Positions 16,325 to 24,508 of a stretch of 51,314 bases of DNA are shown one piece after another (positions within the stretch are counted from its first letter, which is position 1; each line of letters opens with the position of its first letter). The stretch lies in NCBI GenBank assembly GCA_020025075.1, contig JAHHSR010000005.1, positions 1-51,314 of the forward strand, read 5' to 3'. The translations under genes were made by a program, and so were the position numbers. The stretch is from Pectinatus sp. Lineage in GTDB: Bacteria; Bacillota; Negativicutes; Selenomonadales; Selenomonadaceae. Below the pieces are notes generated by a model that ran no database searches, had not been told where the DNA came from, and saw only the letters and a list, made by a program, of their open reading frames with translations.

Positions 16325-16355
16325 ATAATTTTTATGCTAGAATAGATAAGTATTG

Positions 16356-16391
16356 CAGTCGGTCCTCTGGCACATTGACCACGAACGGCTG
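16356..16391 (+). promoter_or_regulatory. L19-leader-like hairpin before rplS
   Basis: CAGTC-GGTC (16356-16364) pairs with GACC (16377-16380) and GGCTG (16387-16391), leaving the internal loop ACGAAC on the 3' side. Position, 20 bases before the rplS start, and shape resemble the autoregulatory L19 leaders of Firmicutes. Confidence 0.5.
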
Positions 16392-16409
16392 ATTTAAGGA
16401 GGAAAAACA

Positions 16410-16751
16410 ATGAATATTATCGAAGTTTTAGAACAAGAACAGCTCAGAAAAGACATTCCTGAATTTCAGCCTGGCGATACCGTTCGCGTCCATGTCAAGG
16501 TCGTTGAAGGCACGCACGAACGCATCCAGATGTTTGAAGGTGTCGTCATTGCACGTCAAGGCAGCGGCGTAAGAGAAATGTTCACGGTAAGACGCGTATC
16601 CTATGGCATTGGCGTCGAACGTACTTTCCCTGTTCATTCCCCGCGCTTGGAAAAAATCGATGTCGTACGCAGGGGCGTTGTTCGCAGAGCAAAACTTTAT
16701 TACTTGCGTAACCTTACTGGTAAGGCTGCCCGCATTAAAGAAAGACGCTAA
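16410..16751 (+). CDS. rplS: 50S ribosomal protein L19
   Basis: Ribosomal protein bL19, 113 residues, at the 30S-50S interface. FQPGDTVRVHVKVVEGTHERIQMFEGVVIAR-like core, RVSYGIGVERTFPVHSPR and RRAKLYYLRNLTGKAARIKE are all typical. AAGGAGG lies seven bases upstream. A terminator follows. Confidence 0.97.
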   Translation: MNIIEVLEQEQLRKDIPEFQPGDTVRVHVKVVEGTHERIQMFEGVVIARQGSGVREMFTVRRVSYGIGVERTFPVHSPRLEKIDVVRRGVVRRAKLYYLRNLTGKAARIKERR

Positions 16752-16759
16752 TTGCTGTC

Positions 16760-16797
16760 GAGGATTGCGCTTTAAGAGGCAGTCCTCTTTTTTTATT
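16760..16797 (+). terminator. rplS terminator
   Basis: GAGGATTGC pairs with GGCAGTCCTC (one bulge) and is followed by TTTTTTTATT. It closes the ylxM-to-rplS operon. Confidence 0.87.
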
Positions 16798-16821
16798 AAA
16801 AAAGCGGTAAATCTTCAATTT

Positions 16822-16858
16822 GCGCTAAGCCCGCAATTTTCCATTGCTGGTTTAGCGC
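16822..16858 (+). other. strong hairpin upstream of lepB
   Basis: GCGCTAAGCC pairs fully with GGTTTAGCGC (one G-U) and an inner GCAAT/ATTGC stem extends it. TTTGTT follows. It may back up the rplS terminator or shape the lepB leader. Confidence 0.55.
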
Positions 16859-16914
16859 TTTGTTGCTCAGGCATTTTGCCCCTGCAATAAAAATGACTAT
16901 TCGGAGGGAACAGA

Positions 16915-17436
16915 ATGAACAAATCATTAGGCGATGATATCAAGGACTGGGTTATTTCTATTGCCATTGCCATCGTCCTTGCCCTTTTTATTCGCCACTT
17001 TATCGTCGAATTATACGTTGTTGACGGCCCTTCCATGGAACCTACGCTCTGGACCAATGAGCGGCTTGTCGTCAATAAATTCATCTACGACTTCACCAAG
17101 CCGAAACGCGGTCAAGTTATCGTCTTTGAATATCCCAAAGACCATAGCCGCAACTTTGTCAAGCGTGTCATCGCTATTCCGGGGGACACTATCCAGATTA
17201 AAGATGACCATGTTTTCTTAAATGGCAAAATGCTCTCTGAGCCTTATATTCTCAATAATACGCTCGGCAATTATCCTCTGACAAAAATACCGCCTGGGCA
17301 CATTTTCGTAATGGGGGATAACCGCAATAACTCTGAAGACAGCCGTTTTTCTGATGTCGGGTTCGTTCCGTACAACCTCATTGAGGGGCAAGCCGTACTT
17401 GTCTTCTGGCCATTAGATAAATTCCACGTCTTATAG
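16915..17436 (+). CDS. lepB: signal peptidase I
   Basis: Type I leader peptidase, 173 residues, which cleaves signal peptides on the outer face of the inner membrane. A single N-terminal membrane segment (WVISIAIAIVLALFIRHFIV, about 12-31) is followed by the catalytic Ser in GPSMEPTL, the Lys in FVKRVIAIPGDT and the box GHIFVMGDNRNNSEDSR. Length fits the single-anchor Gram-positive type. CGGAGGG precedes the ATG. Its own terminator follows. Confidence 0.95.
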   Translation: MNKSLGDDIKDWVISIAIAIVLALFIRHFIVELYVVDGPSMEPTLWTNERLVVNKFIYDFTKPKRGQVIVFEYPKDHSRNFVKRVIAIPGDTIQIKDDHVFLNGKMLSEPYILNNTLGNYPLTKIPPGHIFVMGDNRNNSEDSRFSDVGFVPYNLIEGQAVLVFWPLDKFHVL

Positions 17437-17441
17437 CATTA

Positions 17442-17477
17442 GGCAGCCGTCAAATATTATTTGATGGCTGCTTTTTT
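17442..17477 (+). terminator. lepB terminator
   Basis: GGCAGCCGTCAAATA pairs with TATTTGATGGCTGC (one G-U pair) and ends in a run of seven T residues. The bases from here to the Crp-like gene (17478-17851) hold no convincing gene. Confidence 0.92.
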
Positions 17478-17644
17478 ATCTCTCTCTTACACTATTTTGC
17501 CTTCATATAGACAAAGGCTGCATAAATATCTGATACATATGGTGAACCGCCCCTTTTATAGAGGCGAAGTCTTTCTGCTTCTACAAAGAACAGCACGATT
17601 ACGGAAAATAGAGGAGCTTACTGCCTTAGTTATCAGCATTTCAG

Positions 17645-17717
17645 ATTAAGTGAAACCGTAGTATAACGGTCTATAAGATTTTTTTCTATTTATATTATCA
17701 CGGTTATACTACTTAAT
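17645..17717. repeat. spaced inverted repeat upstream of the Crp-like regulator
   Basis: TAGTATAAC (17659-17667) and GTTATACTA (17703-17711) are perfect complements, extended outward by ATTAAG (17645-17650) and CTTAAT (17712-17717) with eight extra bases on the left arm. A second pair, GTATAG and CTATAC, overlaps the promoter. It could be an operator for the downstream regulator or a weak structure in RNA. Confidence 0.45.
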
Positions 17718-17740
17718 ATAAAACAAAAGCAGCTGTATAG

Positions 17741-17769
17741 TTCAATTATTTGCATAAATTCGCTATACT
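17741..17769 (+). promoter_or_regulatory. candidate promoter of the Crp-like gene
   Basis: TTCAAT (17741-17746) and TATACT (17764-17769) are separated by 17 bases, about 85-95 bases before the start codon. Confidence 0.5.
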
Positions 17770-17851
17770 TGCCTTCATCTTTCACTTAAGAGGTGGAAAA
17801 CTTCTGGCGGATTATGTTAAAATAGAGGTGACACTTGCTTTTGCAAAGGAG

Positions 17852-18538
17852 ATGATGGTAATAGATTTTTCTGCTTTATCCCGCTTACCGCTATTTAGAG
17901 GAATTGCGCCTGTCGACCTGCCACATCTATGCAATTGTCTTGGCTGTTATACAAAATCGTATACCAAAAAGGATTTCATCCGCTTTGAAGATAACAAAAT
18001 ATTCTTTTTGGCCTGTATCTGCCAAGGAAGCGTCCAGATGATTACCGAAGATACGAACGGAACCAAATCAATTATCATAAGCTTGCGCGAAGGAGATATT
18101 TTTGGCGAAGACTTATCTTGTTATGAATCAAATTCCGCCATTGAATATCTCGCTATGCCACATAGCAAAATCACTTTCTTTTCCATAAATAAAGTGATGA
18201 ATTTCTGTACGCCAATCTGTCACTGCCATAGCATTTTTTTAAAAAATGTCATTGCGGCCTTAGCACAAAAAAATAGCAATCTCATCCGCAAGAACAAGAT
18301 TATGTCGCAGCGCACGTTGCGCGAAAAGCTCATTTTATATTTTCAGGCAAATTTTGCCAAGGACGACCCAACCGCGCCTTTTACCATTCCCTTTGGACGC
18401 CTTGATTTAGCTAATTATCTATGCGTTGATAGAAGCTCTTTGACACGCGAGCTGACAAACATGCGCGAAGAAGGATTAATTGATTTTTCACGCAACACCT
18501 TTTCCATAAAACCACTGCTTTTTAAAGAGGTAGAGTAA
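17852..18538 (+). CDS. Crp/Fnr-family transcriptional regulator
   Basis: About 226-229 residues. An N-terminal cyclic-nucleotide-binding-like domain (LPLFRGIAPVDLPHLCNCLG, then GSVQMITEDTNGTKSIIISLREGDIFGEDLSC) is joined by the dimer helix (TLREKLILYF) to a winged helix-turn-helix with LDLANYLCVDRSSLTRELTNMREEGLI. It belongs to a Firmicute/anaerobe subfamily with several cysteines (CNCLGC, ACIC, CTPICHCHS), but no clear iron-sulfur motif is claimed. AAAGGAG (17845-17851) abuts ATG 17852; an ATA at 17861 would be better spaced and gives the usual MDFSALSRLPLF-like opening. The DUF488 gene follows after one base. Confidence 0.85.
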   Translation: MMVIDFSALSRLPLFRGIAPVDLPHLCNCLGCYTKSYTKKDFIRFEDNKIFFLACICQGSVQMITEDTNGTKSIIISLREGDIFGEDLSCYESNSAIEYLAMPHSKITFFSINKVMNFCTPICHCHSIFLKNVIAALAQKNSNLIRKNKIMSQRTLREKLILYFQANFAKDDPTAPFTIPFGRLDLANYLCVDRSSLTRELTNMREEGLIDFSRNTFSIKPLLFKEVE

Positions 18539-18539
18539 A

Positions 18540-18986
18540 ATGCCAAATATCTTTGAGCTTAGCACTTGTGAAATAGCAGCAGATAAATTTTTTTCCTTTC
18601 TGCTCGCCAAAAAGGCCAATCTCGTCTTAGATGTACGCTTAAAAAACTGCTCACAGCTTTGCGGCTTCACCAAAGCACATGATTTAGAATATTTTTGCCG
18701 CCAAATTACTCATGCTGACTACATCCATGACTTGGAACTTGCTCCTAGCCAAGAAATACTGAAGGCTTATTTAAAAGACGTCAGCCACTATGAAGAATAT
18801 TTTCTCGCTTATGAAAAACTGCTAGCCCAGCGACAGGCAATAAAACATTTTTTCACACGTTATAGCAAATATAAAAGTATCGTCCTCTTGGGAACAGCGA
18901 CAAAAGCCCGTCATTCCCATACGGAAATACTATTAAAATTGCTCACCTCCAGCAACGAAAAACAAATAAGCCCTGCCTCATCATGA
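18540..18986 (+). CDS. DUF488-family protein
   Basis: A 148-residue protein resembling the DUF488 family, of unknown function. Family-like elements are LVLDVRLKNCSQLCGFTKAHDLEYFC and HDLELAPSQEILKAYLKD, with an EEYFLAYEKLL segment. The C-terminal cysteine motif typical of the family (LLC..E...CHR) is replaced by IVLLGTATKARHSHTEIL. It is co-transcribed with the Crp-like regulator, so it may be a target or partner. Its stop codon lies inside the terminator stem. Confidence 0.7.
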   Translation: MPNIFELSTCEIAADKFFSFLLAKKANLVLDVRLKNCSQLCGFTKAHDLEYFCRQITHADYIHDLELAPSQEILKAYLKDVSHYEEYFLAYEKLLAQRQAIKHFFTRYSKYKSIVLLGTATKARHSHTEILLKLLTSSNEKQISPASS

Positions 18987-18999
18987 GGCAGGGCTTATT
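18965..18999. terminator. bidirectional terminator between the DUF488 gene and pepT
   Basis: AATAAGCCCTGCCTCA pairs perfectly with TGAGGCAGGGCTTATT around a TCA loop. With T residues on both sides in the respective senses, it can end both convergent transcripts. The left arm is coding sequence of the DUF488 gene. Confidence 0.9.
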
Positions 19000-19017
19000 T
19001 CATCTAGGCATCGCTTG

Positions 19018-20265
19018 TTATTTCGTTCTCTTTGACACACCATCAATAATGCCAACGACCGTCATAGCAGCTTTCTGCAATGACAAAAGAGGCAGGTATT
19101 CAAATTTACCGTGAAAATTTAATCCGCCCGTAAAAATATTAGGGCAAGGCAAGCCTTCAAAAGAAAGGCGTGCTCCATCCGTGCCACCACGAATCGGTTC
19201 TTCAACCGGCGTTACGCCAATAGAACGCATAGCTTCTTTGGCAATATCGACTACATACATGACGGGGTCTATTTTTTCGCGCATATTATAATAGCAATCC
19301 TTCATATTAACCACCACGGTATTTTCCCCGTATTTGGCATTGAGAAAAGCGGCAATAGAAGTTAATAGTGCTTTGCGCTTTTCAAAATTGGCGCGGTCAT
19401 GGTCGCGAATGAGCATGGTCATCTCAGCGCTTTCTACGCTGCCTTCAATGGCATGGATATGATAAAAGCCTTCATAACCTGCCGTAAATTCTGGACGCTC
19501 GCCAGCAGGGAGCATCTGGTTAATTTCTGCTGCTACCGTCAAGGCATTAATCATCTTATTTTTTGCATATCCCGTATGGACGCTGCAGCCATTAATCTTT
19601 ATGGAAATATTGCAAGCATTGAAATTTTCGTATTCAATACCGCCTAAAGCACCACCATCAATTGTATAGGCAAAATCAGCACCAAAAGCTGCAACATCAA
19701 ATTTATCTGCGCCACGTCCCACTTCCTCATCAGGCGTAAAGCCGATGCGGACTTTACCGTGCTTTATCTGCGGATTTTGCAATAGGTATTCCATCGCACT
19801 CACAATAGCACAGATGCCGGCCTTATCATCGGCGCCTAAGAGCGTCAAGCCATCGGCAACCATAATATCCTGGCCAACATAATTCTTTAATTCAGGAAAA
19901 TCTTGCGGGCTTAAGATTATATTTTCCTTTTCGTTGAGGACAATATCCCCACCATCATATGCCTTGACAATGCGCGGATTGAGAGGGCCACCAGCCATGT
20001 CCATGCTGGTATCCATATGACTTATAAAGCCAACTGTCGGCACATTTTCTACTCCGTTAGCAGGCAGCGTAGCCATAACGTAACCGTTTTTATCAACCGA
20101 TACTTCTGTCAGACCAATTTTTTCTAATTCCTGCGCTATATGCTTAGCAAGAACCATCTGTCCTGGCGTGCTTGGGCACGTCTTACTCGCCTCATCTGAC
20201 TGCGTATTAAAGCTTATATAGTCCTTAAAGCGATTGACAAGCACATCAAGAGAAATTTCATTCAT
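19018..20265 (-). CDS. pepT: peptidase T (tripeptide aminopeptidase)
   Basis: M20B zinc aminopeptidase of 415 residues that removes the N-terminal residue from tripeptides. Metal ligands and catalytic residues are in GFISHMDTSMDM, LLGADDKAGICA and TPDEEVGRGADKFDV; the dimerisation lid shows GGALGGIEYENFNACN. The last ligand region is NIFTGGLNFHGKFEYLPL. The start at 20265 has GGAAGGTGAG upstream and gives the usual MNEISLDVLVNRF-like opening. A single-gene unit. Confidence 0.95.
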   Translation of the reverse strand: MNEISLDVLVNRFKDYISFNTQSDEASKTCPSTPGQMVLAKHIAQELEKIGLTEVSVDKNGYVMATLPANGVENVPTVGFISHMDTSMDMAGGPLNPRIVKAYDGGDIVLNEKENIILSPQDFPELKNYVGQDIMVADGLTLLGADDKAGICAIVSAMEYLLQNPQIKHGKVRIGFTPDEEVGRGADKFDVAAFGADFAYTIDGGALGGIEYENFNACNISIKINGCSVHTGYAKNKMINALTVAAEINQMLPAGERPEFTAGYEGFYHIHAIEGSVESAEMTMLIRDHDRANFEKRKALLTSIAAFLNAKYGENTVVVNMKDCYYNMREKIDPVMYVVDIAKEAMRSIGVTPVEEPIRGGTDGARLSFEGLPCPNIFTGGLNFHGKFEYLPLLSLQKAAMTVVGIIDGVSKRTK

Positions 20266-20485
20266 TATTCTCACCTTCCAGTATAAATTAATTTCTATTT
20301 TAACATAAATCTTCCGATTATGCGCAGAACATCTTAATTTTTATTCTGATAAATAGAAAAATTTTTAATTTTAATATTTTATTTTTCAAAACAATTTTGG
20401 CTTTTTTGCCTTCAACCACTGAAAAAACATTAATAAAAACCAATTTTACTCATAACTTTATTTGTATTTACAAGTAAAACATCGT

Positions 20486-20506
20486 TTTTGATAAATTGTA
20501 TCAAAA
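20486..20506. promoter_or_regulatory. operator-like dyad upstream of rbgA
   Basis: TTTTGATA and TATCAAAA are perfect 8-base arms around AATTG. The dyad lies 22 bases before the -35 of the rbgA promoter and about 220 bases upstream of pepT. The half-site TTGAT resembles Fnr/Crp half-sites, but the spacing differs from the classical one. The rest of this 420-base AT-rich gap holds only the promoter and hairpins listed. Confidence 0.4.
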
Positions 20507-20528
20507 CCACAACATTGACCCGCTAATA

Positions 20529-20557
20529 TTGCACTAATTGAGAAAAATTCATATAAT
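20529..20557 (+). promoter_or_regulatory. candidate promoter of rbgA operon
   Basis: TTGCAC (20529-20534) and TATAAT (20552-20557) with a 17-base spacer. It predicts a 5' leader of about 120 bases with two stem-loops (20595-20615 and TTCCCC/GGGGAA near 20633-20665). Confidence 0.65.
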
Positions 20558-20594
20558 ATATTTTAGATAAAATTTTGTCACTGATAGGCTAAAA

Positions 20595-20615
20595 ATACTT
20601 GCTCAAAGCAAGTAT
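20595..20615 (+). other. hairpin in the rbgA leader
   Basis: ATACTTGC and GCAAGTAT pair perfectly around TCAAA. No T-run follows, so it is probably a leader structure rather than a terminator. Confidence 0.5.
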
Positions 20616-20685
20616 AGCTGCAATAAAATACATTCCCCGTTCATATAGATTTTTTCCAAGGGGAAATTTGTAAGGACTTGATAAT

Positions 20686-21564
20686 ATGATAAATGATTCA
20701 AACTACTCCGACCTGCCAACTATCCAATGGTTTCCCGGCCATATGGCTAAAGCAAGGCGCCTTATCGAAAAAAATTTAAAACTTGTCGATGTCGTCGTCG
20801 AGTTGCTCGACGCGCGCATTCCACTTGCAAGTGCCAACCCCCTCATAAAAAGCCTCATCGGCAAAAAACCGCACCTTGTCGTCCTAAACAAGGCCGATTT
20901 AGCCGACCGAAAAATCACAAATCAATGGCTCGACTTTTTCAAGCGCATGCAAAAGCCTGCTGTCATGATTGATGCTCTAGCAGGAAAAAATCTTAAAGCT
21001 CTTTTATCTGCCATAGATGATTTGACGCGCGAAAAAACGCGTAAATTTGCCGTAAATGGCGCTAAGGGACGCCACGCGCGTGCTATGATTGTCGGCATAC
21101 CAAATGTTGGCAAATCCTCTTTAATTAACAGGCTAGCCAAAAACACCGCCGCTAAGGCTGAAAACCGTCCCGGCGTAACACGCGCCAAACAATGGATTCG
21201 CCTCGATAAAGATGTCGACTTACTCGATATGCCCGGCCTTCTTTGGCCAAAATTTGATGACCCAGTAGTGGGATTAAACCTCGCCTTTACGGGTGCAATT
21301 AACGATGAAATTTACGATAGTGAGAAAATCGCCATCTTGCTCTTAAAATTCTTATGCGACAATTATCCCACTTGCCTGACTAGCCGCTACAAATTAGAGT
21401 GTCTGCCCGAAGAAACGGAAGAACTCTTTATAAATATCGGCAAAAAACGCGGTTTCCTGCAAAAAGGAGGCAAAATTGATACAGAAAAAACTGTCACGGC
21501 CATTTTAAACGATTTTCGCAGTGGTAAGCTCGGCCATATCTCACTGGAAAGGCCCTCTTTATGA
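20686..21564 (+). CDS. rbgA: ribosome biogenesis GTPase RbgA (YlqF)
   Basis: Circularly permuted GTPase of 292 residues needed for a late step of 50S assembly. The motif order is G4 (LNKADLAD), G5 (DALAGKN), then G1 (GIPNVGKSSLI), G2 (GVTRAKQWI) and G3 (DMPGLLWP), diagnostic of the family. WFPGHMAKARRLI opens the protein and a C-terminal helical RNA-binding domain ends it. The stop overlaps the rnhB start (ATGA), as in the conserved rbgA-rnhB pair. Confidence 0.96.
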   Translation: MINDSNYSDLPTIQWFPGHMAKARRLIEKNLKLVDVVVELLDARIPLASANPLIKSLIGKKPHLVVLNKADLADRKITNQWLDFFKRMQKPAVMIDALAGKNLKALLSAIDDLTREKTRKFAVNGAKGRHARAMIVGIPNVGKSSLINRLAKNTAAKAENRPGVTRAKQWIRLDKDVDLLDMPGLLWPKFDDPVVGLNLAFTGAINDEIYDSEKIAILLLKFLCDNYPTCLTSRYKLECLPEETEELFINIGKKRGFLQKGGKIDTEKTVTAILNDFRSGKLGHISLERPSL

Positions 21565-22327
21565 ATGAGCTAGAAAAGCTCAGCGCAGCAAAAATTGCCC
21601 TTTTATTAAAAAAAAAAACACTTCCGCCCTTTTGGAGCATTTAAAAGAAGATTCGCGCAAAAATGTTCAGGCATTATGGCGTCGCTACCAAAAAGAGCAA
21701 AATGAAAAAAAACACCTCGCTGCGCTTTATGAATACGAAGAAAAATATAAAAAAAGCGGTTTTTGCGCCATTGCCGGAACGGATGAAGCCGGACGCGGTC
21801 CTTTAGCAGGTCCTGTCATTGCTGCAGCTGTAATCCTACCTTTCGGCTGTGAACTTTTGGGGCTTAATGATTCCAAGAAGCTCTCGGCCAAAAAGCGTGA
21901 TGCACTTTTTGACGAAATAAAGGCTAAAGCCATTTCCATAGGAGCTTATAGCGTATCTGCCGCAACAATTGATAAAATAAACATCTATGAAGCGGCAAAG
22001 CTTGCCATGTACAAAGCGCTTGACGCCCTTGGCAAAAAGGCGGACTTCGTCCTCACCGACGCCATGCCGCTAGAGCATCTAGGCATTGGATATGAAGCCA
22101 TTATAAAAGGCGATGCCAAAAGCGCCTCTATTGCTGCCGCTTCAATCATTGCCAAAGTAACACGCGACCGCCTCATGGAAGAATACGATAAAAAATATCC
22201 CCAATATGGTTTTGCAAGCCATAAGGGATACGGCACAGCCGCTCATATCGAAGCTTTAAAAAAATACGGTCCTTGTCCCATCCATCGCCGCACTTTTGAA
22301 CCGATAAAATCATTATTTGCCAAATAA
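21561..22327 (+). CDS. rnhB: ribonuclease HII with a frameshift at an A11 tract
   Basis: RNase HII removes ribonucleotides from DNA. The ATG at 21561 overlaps the rbgA stop and encodes MNELEKLSAAKIALLLKKK, then the frame ends at TAA 21642. The conserved rest (EHLKEDSRKNVQALWRRY onward) is one base back, joined through eleven A residues (21608-21618). One extra A, or a -1 slip, gives 255 residues, the length of Bacillus RnhB. Catalytic residues are intact: GTDEAGRGPLAGPV, NDSKKLSAKKRD, TDAMPL and KGDAKSASIAAASIIAK. Without slippage, translation could start at TTG 21632 and lose about 24 residues, leaving the catalytic domain whole. A sequencing error in the homopolymer is also possible. Confidence 0.85.
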
Positions 22328-22344
22328 ATTTAAGAAAGGGGTAA

Positions 22345-22361
22345 GCTGCCACCTGGGCAGC
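22345..22361 (+). other. small hairpin between Shine-Dalgarno and the FliK-like gene
   Basis: GCTGCC pairs with GGCAGC. It lies between AAAGGGG (22335-22341) and the TTG at 22373 and would bring them closer if folded. Confidence 0.35.
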
Positions 22362-22372
22362 AGTATTTCATC

Positions 22373-24181
22373 TTGCCAATAGGTACAGGTATCGTTTCCA
22401 CCCCCGTGCAAACACAGCCTAACAAAGCTGCCACCAAGACAGAGCAGCGTTTCGTTTCTAATCAATCCGATGCTTTCAGCCCGCGCACCAATGTCGCCTT
22501 GAATAATGCTGTAACTGACCTTTCCAGCATTTTGGCAAAGGTCTTGGCAACACGGCAAAGCAGCACCAGCAAGCTGCCGCCCGAGGTGAGAAAATTCATC
22601 GATGAGCTGATGCAAAGTGCTTTCTCATTGAAAAATTCGCTCTTAAAAGGCCTCGGCGCATCATTGCAAAACAGGCGCTATGCTCTGGCACAATTAACGT
22701 CTTTTGGCCATTTGCTCACTGATTTAGGCAAATTGGCGGCCAATGAAAATTTTTCGCAGCTGCCTCCAGGCTTAAAAAATCTTTTTGCCGCCTATCGCGC
22801 TTACACGCAAAAAAACGGCCAAGCCTTTAATGGCATAGATTTATTAAACTTTGCCTTTGCAAGTTTAAACGACGAAATGCCAGAAAAATTGCCTCCAGGG
22901 ATAGAAAAATTCCTGCCAGCTAAAAATAACGCCTCTGCCAATAGCGACAATAAGCTATCTGCAGCTTCTTCTGACAAAGAGCAGCTAGCGCAGTGCCTAA
23001 AAGATATTGCAGAAAAGTTTTTGCCCAATTTTAAGCAGCCCCCTGCTGAAAAAATGCGCCCTGACTTACCAGAGCCAAAAGGGCCTGTCCAAGAAAATGC
23101 TGCCTTGCAGCAACAGGCAAAAACAGCGCAATCTTCAGCCCTTGAAACGCCTGCGCCGCCAAAAGATAAGCCAGCTGCTACGCAAGAAAAAATAGGAGAA
23201 CGCGAAGTTGCCAGCTCCCCTGCCCCCCAAGAAAAAAAGCTTGAGGAAAATCCCGCAAAATCAATGCTTCCTGATGAAAAGGCAACAGGACAAACCGATA
23301 AAGAATTGATGCCGGATAATGACTTGCCCTCATTATCTCATCCTTCTGACGAAGGCATGGACGCACCAAAAATGCCAGCGACGGCAGCTAATGATACTAA
23401 AATTAAAGGACAAGAACAAAACGCTCCTGCTGATACCGCACAAGGCGAGGTGCCAGTAGCTAGCAGTGACGAAAAAGCCATGCAGGCTTTGCGCAACTTA
23501 GCTAATACTTTAAAGGATGCGCCTACAACGACTTTGCAGCAACGGCAACTTTTATCAGACTTCATAAATTCCAATGGCGCTTTAAAAGGCAGTGATTTAA
23601 AACAGCTCAATATCATCTTATCGAGCATACGGCAGAATATGCCCGGCATGCTTTATCAGGCCGCCTCTCAGCGCCAGCTTGATTTTTTGCCTAAGCTTTG
23701 GTCATTCATGCAGCTTTGTGACTTGTCCTCTCTCGATACGAAACAGGCTGCCTTGTTACAAAAATCAGGTGAAAGCGTTGAGGCCTTTGCAAAAATGGCC
23801 AGCCGTACTTATTTTTCTGATGCAGCGACAGCCAATAATGCTGCCCAGCGTTCACTCGATTTTATGCTGCCGCTTTACATCAATCCTCAAACCAGTTATC
23901 CTGCCTACGTCAACATCTACCACGAAGACCGCCATATAAAAAACGGGGAAAAAGAGCGCGCCATCAAAGATACGTGGCTGCGCGTCTGCTGCCTCACCGA
24001 GCATATTGGCGCTGTGGAGACCGTGCTTCACCTATACGATGAGCATAATTTGAGCGTACGATTGATGTTCTCTGATGAAGATACCGCGGTGTCTTTTGAA
24101 GAATTTTTGCCGCAGCTGCGCGCTTATCTTTTCAAGGAAAAATTCAATCTCACCGATTTGAGAATTGCCGCGCTTGACTAA
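22373..24181 (+). CDS. FliK-like protein of unknown function
   Basis: A 602-residue protein with a Gln/Asn-rich N-terminal half, a long Pro/Ala/Glu/Lys low-complexity linker (about 220-360) and a folded C-terminal domain (about 505-602: YPAYVNIYHEDRH, DTWLRVCCLTEHIGAVETVLHLYDE). The domain layout resembles FliK hook-length proteins, and it precedes an FlhB-tail-like gene. Similar pairs occur in Firmicutes after rnhB, even without flagellar genes. The TTG start lacks a well-spaced Shine-Dalgarno; CTG at 22346 is an alternative. Function unknown. Confidence 0.6.
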   Translation: MPIGTGIVSTPVQTQPNKAATKTEQRFVSNQSDAFSPRTNVALNNAVTDLSSILAKVLATRQSSTSKLPPEVRKFIDELMQSAFSLKNSLLKGLGASLQNRRYALAQLTSFGHLLTDLGKLAANENFSQLPPGLKNLFAAYRAYTQKNGQAFNGIDLLNFAFASLNDEMPEKLPPGIEKFLPAKNNASANSDNKLSAASSDKEQLAQCLKDIAEKFLPNFKQPPAEKMRPDLPEPKGPVQENAALQQQAKTAQSSALETPAPPKDKPAATQEKIGEREVASSPAPQEKKLEENPAKSMLPDEKATGQTDKELMPDNDLPSLSHPSDEGMDAPKMPATAANDTKIKGQEQNAPADTAQGEVPVASSDEKAMQALRNLANTLKDAPTTTLQQRQLLSDFINSNGALKGSDLKQLNIILSSIRQNMPGMLYQAASQRQLDFLPKLWSFMQLCDLSSLDTKQAALLQKSGESVEAFAKMASRTYFSDAATANNAAQRSLDFMLPLYINPQTSYPAYVNIYHEDRHIKNGEKERAIKDTWLRVCCLTEHIGAVETVLHLYDEHNLSVRLMFSDEDTAVSFEEFLPQLRAYLFKEKFNLTDLRIAALD

Positions 24182-24208
24182 TTGCCGCTTACAAAGGAAG
24201 TGTTTACC

Positions 24209-24508
24209 TTGCCCCAAGACGACCAAGCCGCGCAGGCCGTAGCGCTGCGCTATAATTCCCAAAAGGACAAAGCGCCGCGCATTGTAGCAAAAGGGCGCGG
24301 TTATACGGCTGAAAATATTTTGCAGCTCGCCCAGGAAAACAGCGTTCCCATCTATCAGGACAAGACTTTATTGAGCATGCTCATGGCACTTGAGCTTGAC
24401 CGTGAAATACCGGCAGAGTTATATGCAGTCGTTGCCGAAGTGCTTGCTTACGTCTACCGCATCGACAAACGGCAAGGGCGCGATTCCGATACTTCGCCTC
24501 ATGCGTAA
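24209..24508 (+). CDS. FlhB C-terminal-domain-like protein (YlqH type)
   Basis: A 99-residue protein equal to the cytoplasmic C-terminal domain of the FlhB/YscU export switch, without the membrane part. ALRYNSQKDKAPRIVAKGRG, ENSVPIYQDKTLLSML, and REIPAELYAVVAEVLAYVYRI are diagnostic. The NPTH autocleavage motif is absent because the sequence starts just after it. TTG at 24209 follows AAAGGAAG. It probably works with the preceding FliK-like protein, by analogy with FliK-FlhB. Confidence 0.8.
   Translation: MPQDDQAAQAVALRYNSQKDKAPRIVAKGRGYTAENILQLAQENSVPIYQDKTLLSMLMALELDREIPAELYAVVAEVLAYVYRIDKRQGRDSDTSPHA

Noticed and set aside
17461..17649. Small 62-codon plus-strand frame after lepB
   Set aside because: It begins inside the terminator stem, has no Shine-Dalgarno and no recognisable family pattern.
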